Part shown: positions 20,733-22,121 of the stretch, one piece after another
How positions within the stretch are numbered: position 1 is the first letter of the stretch
Layout: the number at the start of each line of letters is the position of its first letter
From: a virus
Length of the DNA: 22,121 nucleotides
Strand: one strand, 5' to 3'
Virus record (IMG/VR): IMGVR_UViG_3300031578_003737
Span: 1 to 22,121 of that record
Notes under the pieces: model-generated
The model's database searches: none
What the model was told of the DNA's origin: nothing
What the model saw: the letters and a program-made list of their open reading frames with translations, nothing else
Program-made: the position numbers and the translations under genes

Positions 20733-22118
20733 ATGCCTTACAAAAAGGGAACGACACCACGACAGTTGAAAGGTAGAAACATTCCGCAGAGGTTTATGGA
20801 CATCTTTATCAGCACGTACAACAGCTTGGTAGCAAAATACAAGGATGTTGGACGGCGTTTCAGGATTGCGTACTCTGCCATGAATAACGCGCTACGTAAG
20901 GCTGGCTATCGGACGGGTACAGACGGTAAATGGCACAAAGTCCGCAAGGGTGAAGCCTTTGCTTCTGTTCTTGAGGAACAAATCAATGAGGACATGATTG
21001 CTGGCATCTTTGGTCAGGGCATTGTTGCTGAAGAGCTTGCTTTGTCAGAGGCATTGAGCAGCGGGTTACATTACGAGGGAATTGCGCTGATAGACAATGT
21101 TATCAGTCAACAAGGCACAGGGTGCGAGCGTTTCTACTCACCGGAGTTCAATAATCTCTGCATGGAGAATACCAATGCTCATATGGTACTTGGGCACGCC
21201 ATTACCATTTACAACAAGCACGGCAGTGCTTATGGTGGTCTATTCACAATGCCAACCAAGAATCCCGTTGGTAAGATTACCAAACCTATGTGGCGGGATG
21301 GTGAGGTAATTCGTTATGCGGCGTTCATTTCCCCTACATCGGAGGGAAAGGATTTGATTCAACTGTATTATGATGGCATAGTCAAAGAAACTTCGGTGCG
21401 CATGAATGAGGTCACAAGTTTTACACAACCAATAGAGGCAGATGGAGACGACGGTGAAAAAGAGACCACTGGTTATCTTGAGGTGATGATGAATGCAAAA
21501 ATTATTGGGGTTGACTTTTGTGACGAAGCTGGTATAATTGGGGCAGGAATAACTAAGCCGGAAAATCTTGGTTTCGATTTTAGTGAGGAAAGTGAGGAAA
21601 GCGACATGGACTATAAAGAACTGACTCTGGAGCTTCTGGAGAGTAATGCAAAGGCGTTGCTGGACGAATACCTGACAAAACACTTGGACGCTGCAAAGGC
21701 AAAGATCGACGCGCTAACCACAGAAGTTGAGACACTGAAGGCTACTGTGCCTGATGTTGCACTCACAGAAAAGGTCACTGAATTGTCTGGTCTGCTTAGT
21801 GGAGCAAACAGTAAGGTAGCAGGGTTGGAACTTAATCTTGCTATTGAGAAGGCTTCGCAGCTTGGCCTTAGTTCTGTGATAGCAGATGTTTTGCGCGAGG
21901 AAGCAAAAAGCGTAGATGAGATTGCAGCCAAGTTGCCTGGGATTAAAGAGCGTGCAATGGCAACTTATCTAGCGTCTTTTGGAACAGAGGTTCGCCCACA
22001 AGGTGTGAGCAAAGACAGTGATGACGATGACAAGGATGATTTGAAACCGGACATTATAGACAAAAAGGAATTCACCGAAGCTCAAGAGGAAATGGCGGGA
22101 TTCGCCAGTTCTGGATAA
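20733..22118 (+). CDS. ChaB-like/prohead protease with C-terminal scaffold
   Basis: A 461-residue fusion with an ideal GGAGG ribosome site. Residues 1-72 resemble ChaB (IPQRFMDIFISTYNSL..., YSAMNNALRKAGYRTGTDGKW). The protease spans about 110-280: HYEGIALIDNVIS, RFYSPEFNNLC, ITIYNKHGSAYGG (His163 a candidate catalytic His), PVGKI, WRDGEVIRYAAFIS and ETSVRM (Ser221 a candidate nucleophile). The C-terminal third (from about 290) is a helical, charged, coiled-coil-like scaffold (KIDALTTEVETLKATV, LTEKVTELSGLL) ending in an Asp-rich tail. The protein shapes the prohead around the portal, then cleaves head proteins. An internal start at 21606 could yield the scaffold alone. The stop is just before the window edge, where the major capsid gene is expected. 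Confidence 0.82.
   Translation: MPYKKGTTPRQLKGRNIPQRFMDIFISTYNSLVAKYKDVGRRFRIAYSAMNNALRKAGYRTGTDGKWHKVRKGEAFASVLEEQINEDMIAGIFGQGIVAEELALSEALSSGLHYEGIALIDNVISQQGTGCERFYSPEFNNLCMENTNAHMVLGHAITIYNKHGSAYGGLFTMPTKNPVGKITKPMWRDGEVIRYAAFISPTSEGKDLIQLYYDGIVKETSVRMNEVTSFTQPIEADGDDGEKETTGYLEVMMNAKIIGVDFCDEAGIIGAGITKPENLGFDFSEESEESDMDYKELTLELLESNAKALLDEYLTKHLDAAKAKIDALTTEVETLKATVPDVALTEKVTELSGLLSGANSKVAGLELNLAIEKASQLGLSSVIADVLREEAKSVDEIAAKLPGIKERAMATYLASFGTEVRPQGVSKDSDDDDKDDLKPDIIDKKEFTEAQEEMAGFASSG
21606..22118 (+). CDS. Nested scaffold protein from internal start
   Basis: An in-frame ATG at codon 292 of the protease gene has GAGGAAA (21594-21600) five bases upstream. It lies exactly at the protease-scaffold junction (SEESEESD-MDYKELTLELL). 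Initiation there would give a 170-residue scaffold without the protease, as in the nested C/Nu3 genes of lambda. This is inferred from the site's position and strength only. Confidence 0.6.
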   Translation: MDYKELTLELLESNAKALLDEYLTKHLDAAKAKIDALTTEVETLKATVPDVALTEKVTELSGLLSGANSKVAGLELNLAIEKASQLGLSSVIADVLREEAKSVDEIAAKLPGIKERAMATYLASFGTEVRPQGVSKDSDDDDKDDLKPDIIDKKEFTEAQEEMAGFASSG

Positions 22119-22121
22119 CAC

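Overview
The window is a stretch of a tailed double-stranded DNA phage genome (Caudoviricetes), free or integrated. It holds a recognisable large terminase (TerL), a T4 gp20-like portal protein, a prohead protease with a scaffold-like C-terminus, virion structural proteins, free-standing HNH endonucleases and many small tightly packed genes. Nothing in the sequence identifies the host. No integrase, tRNA gene or CRISPR array was seen.

Layout. (1) Positions 1-3181 carry small leftward (minus-strand) genes: a partial gene running off the left edge, a SWIM zinc-finger protein, a gene with an in-frame TGA, a small membrane protein, three small proteins with paired Cys motifs, and two unrecognised proteins. 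They are punctuated by hairpin terminators. Most have the same leader style, a CA-rich tract just before an AGGAG ribosome site. A gene-free AT-rich block (1268-1962) holds a 16-bp-period repeat array, a 19-bp inverted repeat and a TACTAA microsatellite; it could be an origin or control region. (2) Positions 3182-3605 are a divergent control region with near-consensus sigma70 promoters facing both ways and several palindromes. (3) Positions 3606-9192 are rightward genes: a protein with an HTH-like segment, a cysteine-cluster protein, two large virion proteins with a shared C-terminal module, and small structural-type proteins. (4) Positions 9194-11964 carry TerL, a MazG-like pyrophosphohydrolase and HNH endonuclase 1. 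(5) Positions 11961-18198 are a seven-gene sugar cassette: three GT2 glycosyltransferases, a ParB-like/methyltransferase fusion, a GT4-type glycosyltransferase, a hexapeptide-repeat acyltransferase and a DegT-family sugar aminotransferase. (6) Positions 18195-22118 carry the portal, HNH endonuclease 2, a small XhlA-like membrane protein, and a ChaB-like/prohead protease/scaffold fusion. The major capsid gene would be expected just beyond the right edge.

How the genes work together. The rightward genes from 3606 to 22118 are nearly gapless, with many 4-bp ATGA/GTGA overlaps, so they probably form one long late transcription unit that may start at the 3518-3546 promoter. The sugar cassette is translationally embedded between terminase and portal, which suggests late expression and a role in decorating a virion component, or possibly DNA or a host glycan.

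The most interesting points are the glycan cassette inside the packaging/head module; the portal C-terminus repeated as a divergent copy at the end of HNH endonuclease 2; the ParB-like/methyltransferase fusion; the nested start for a scaffold protein; the CA-repeat leaders of the leftward genes; and the repeat-rich block at 1302-1737.
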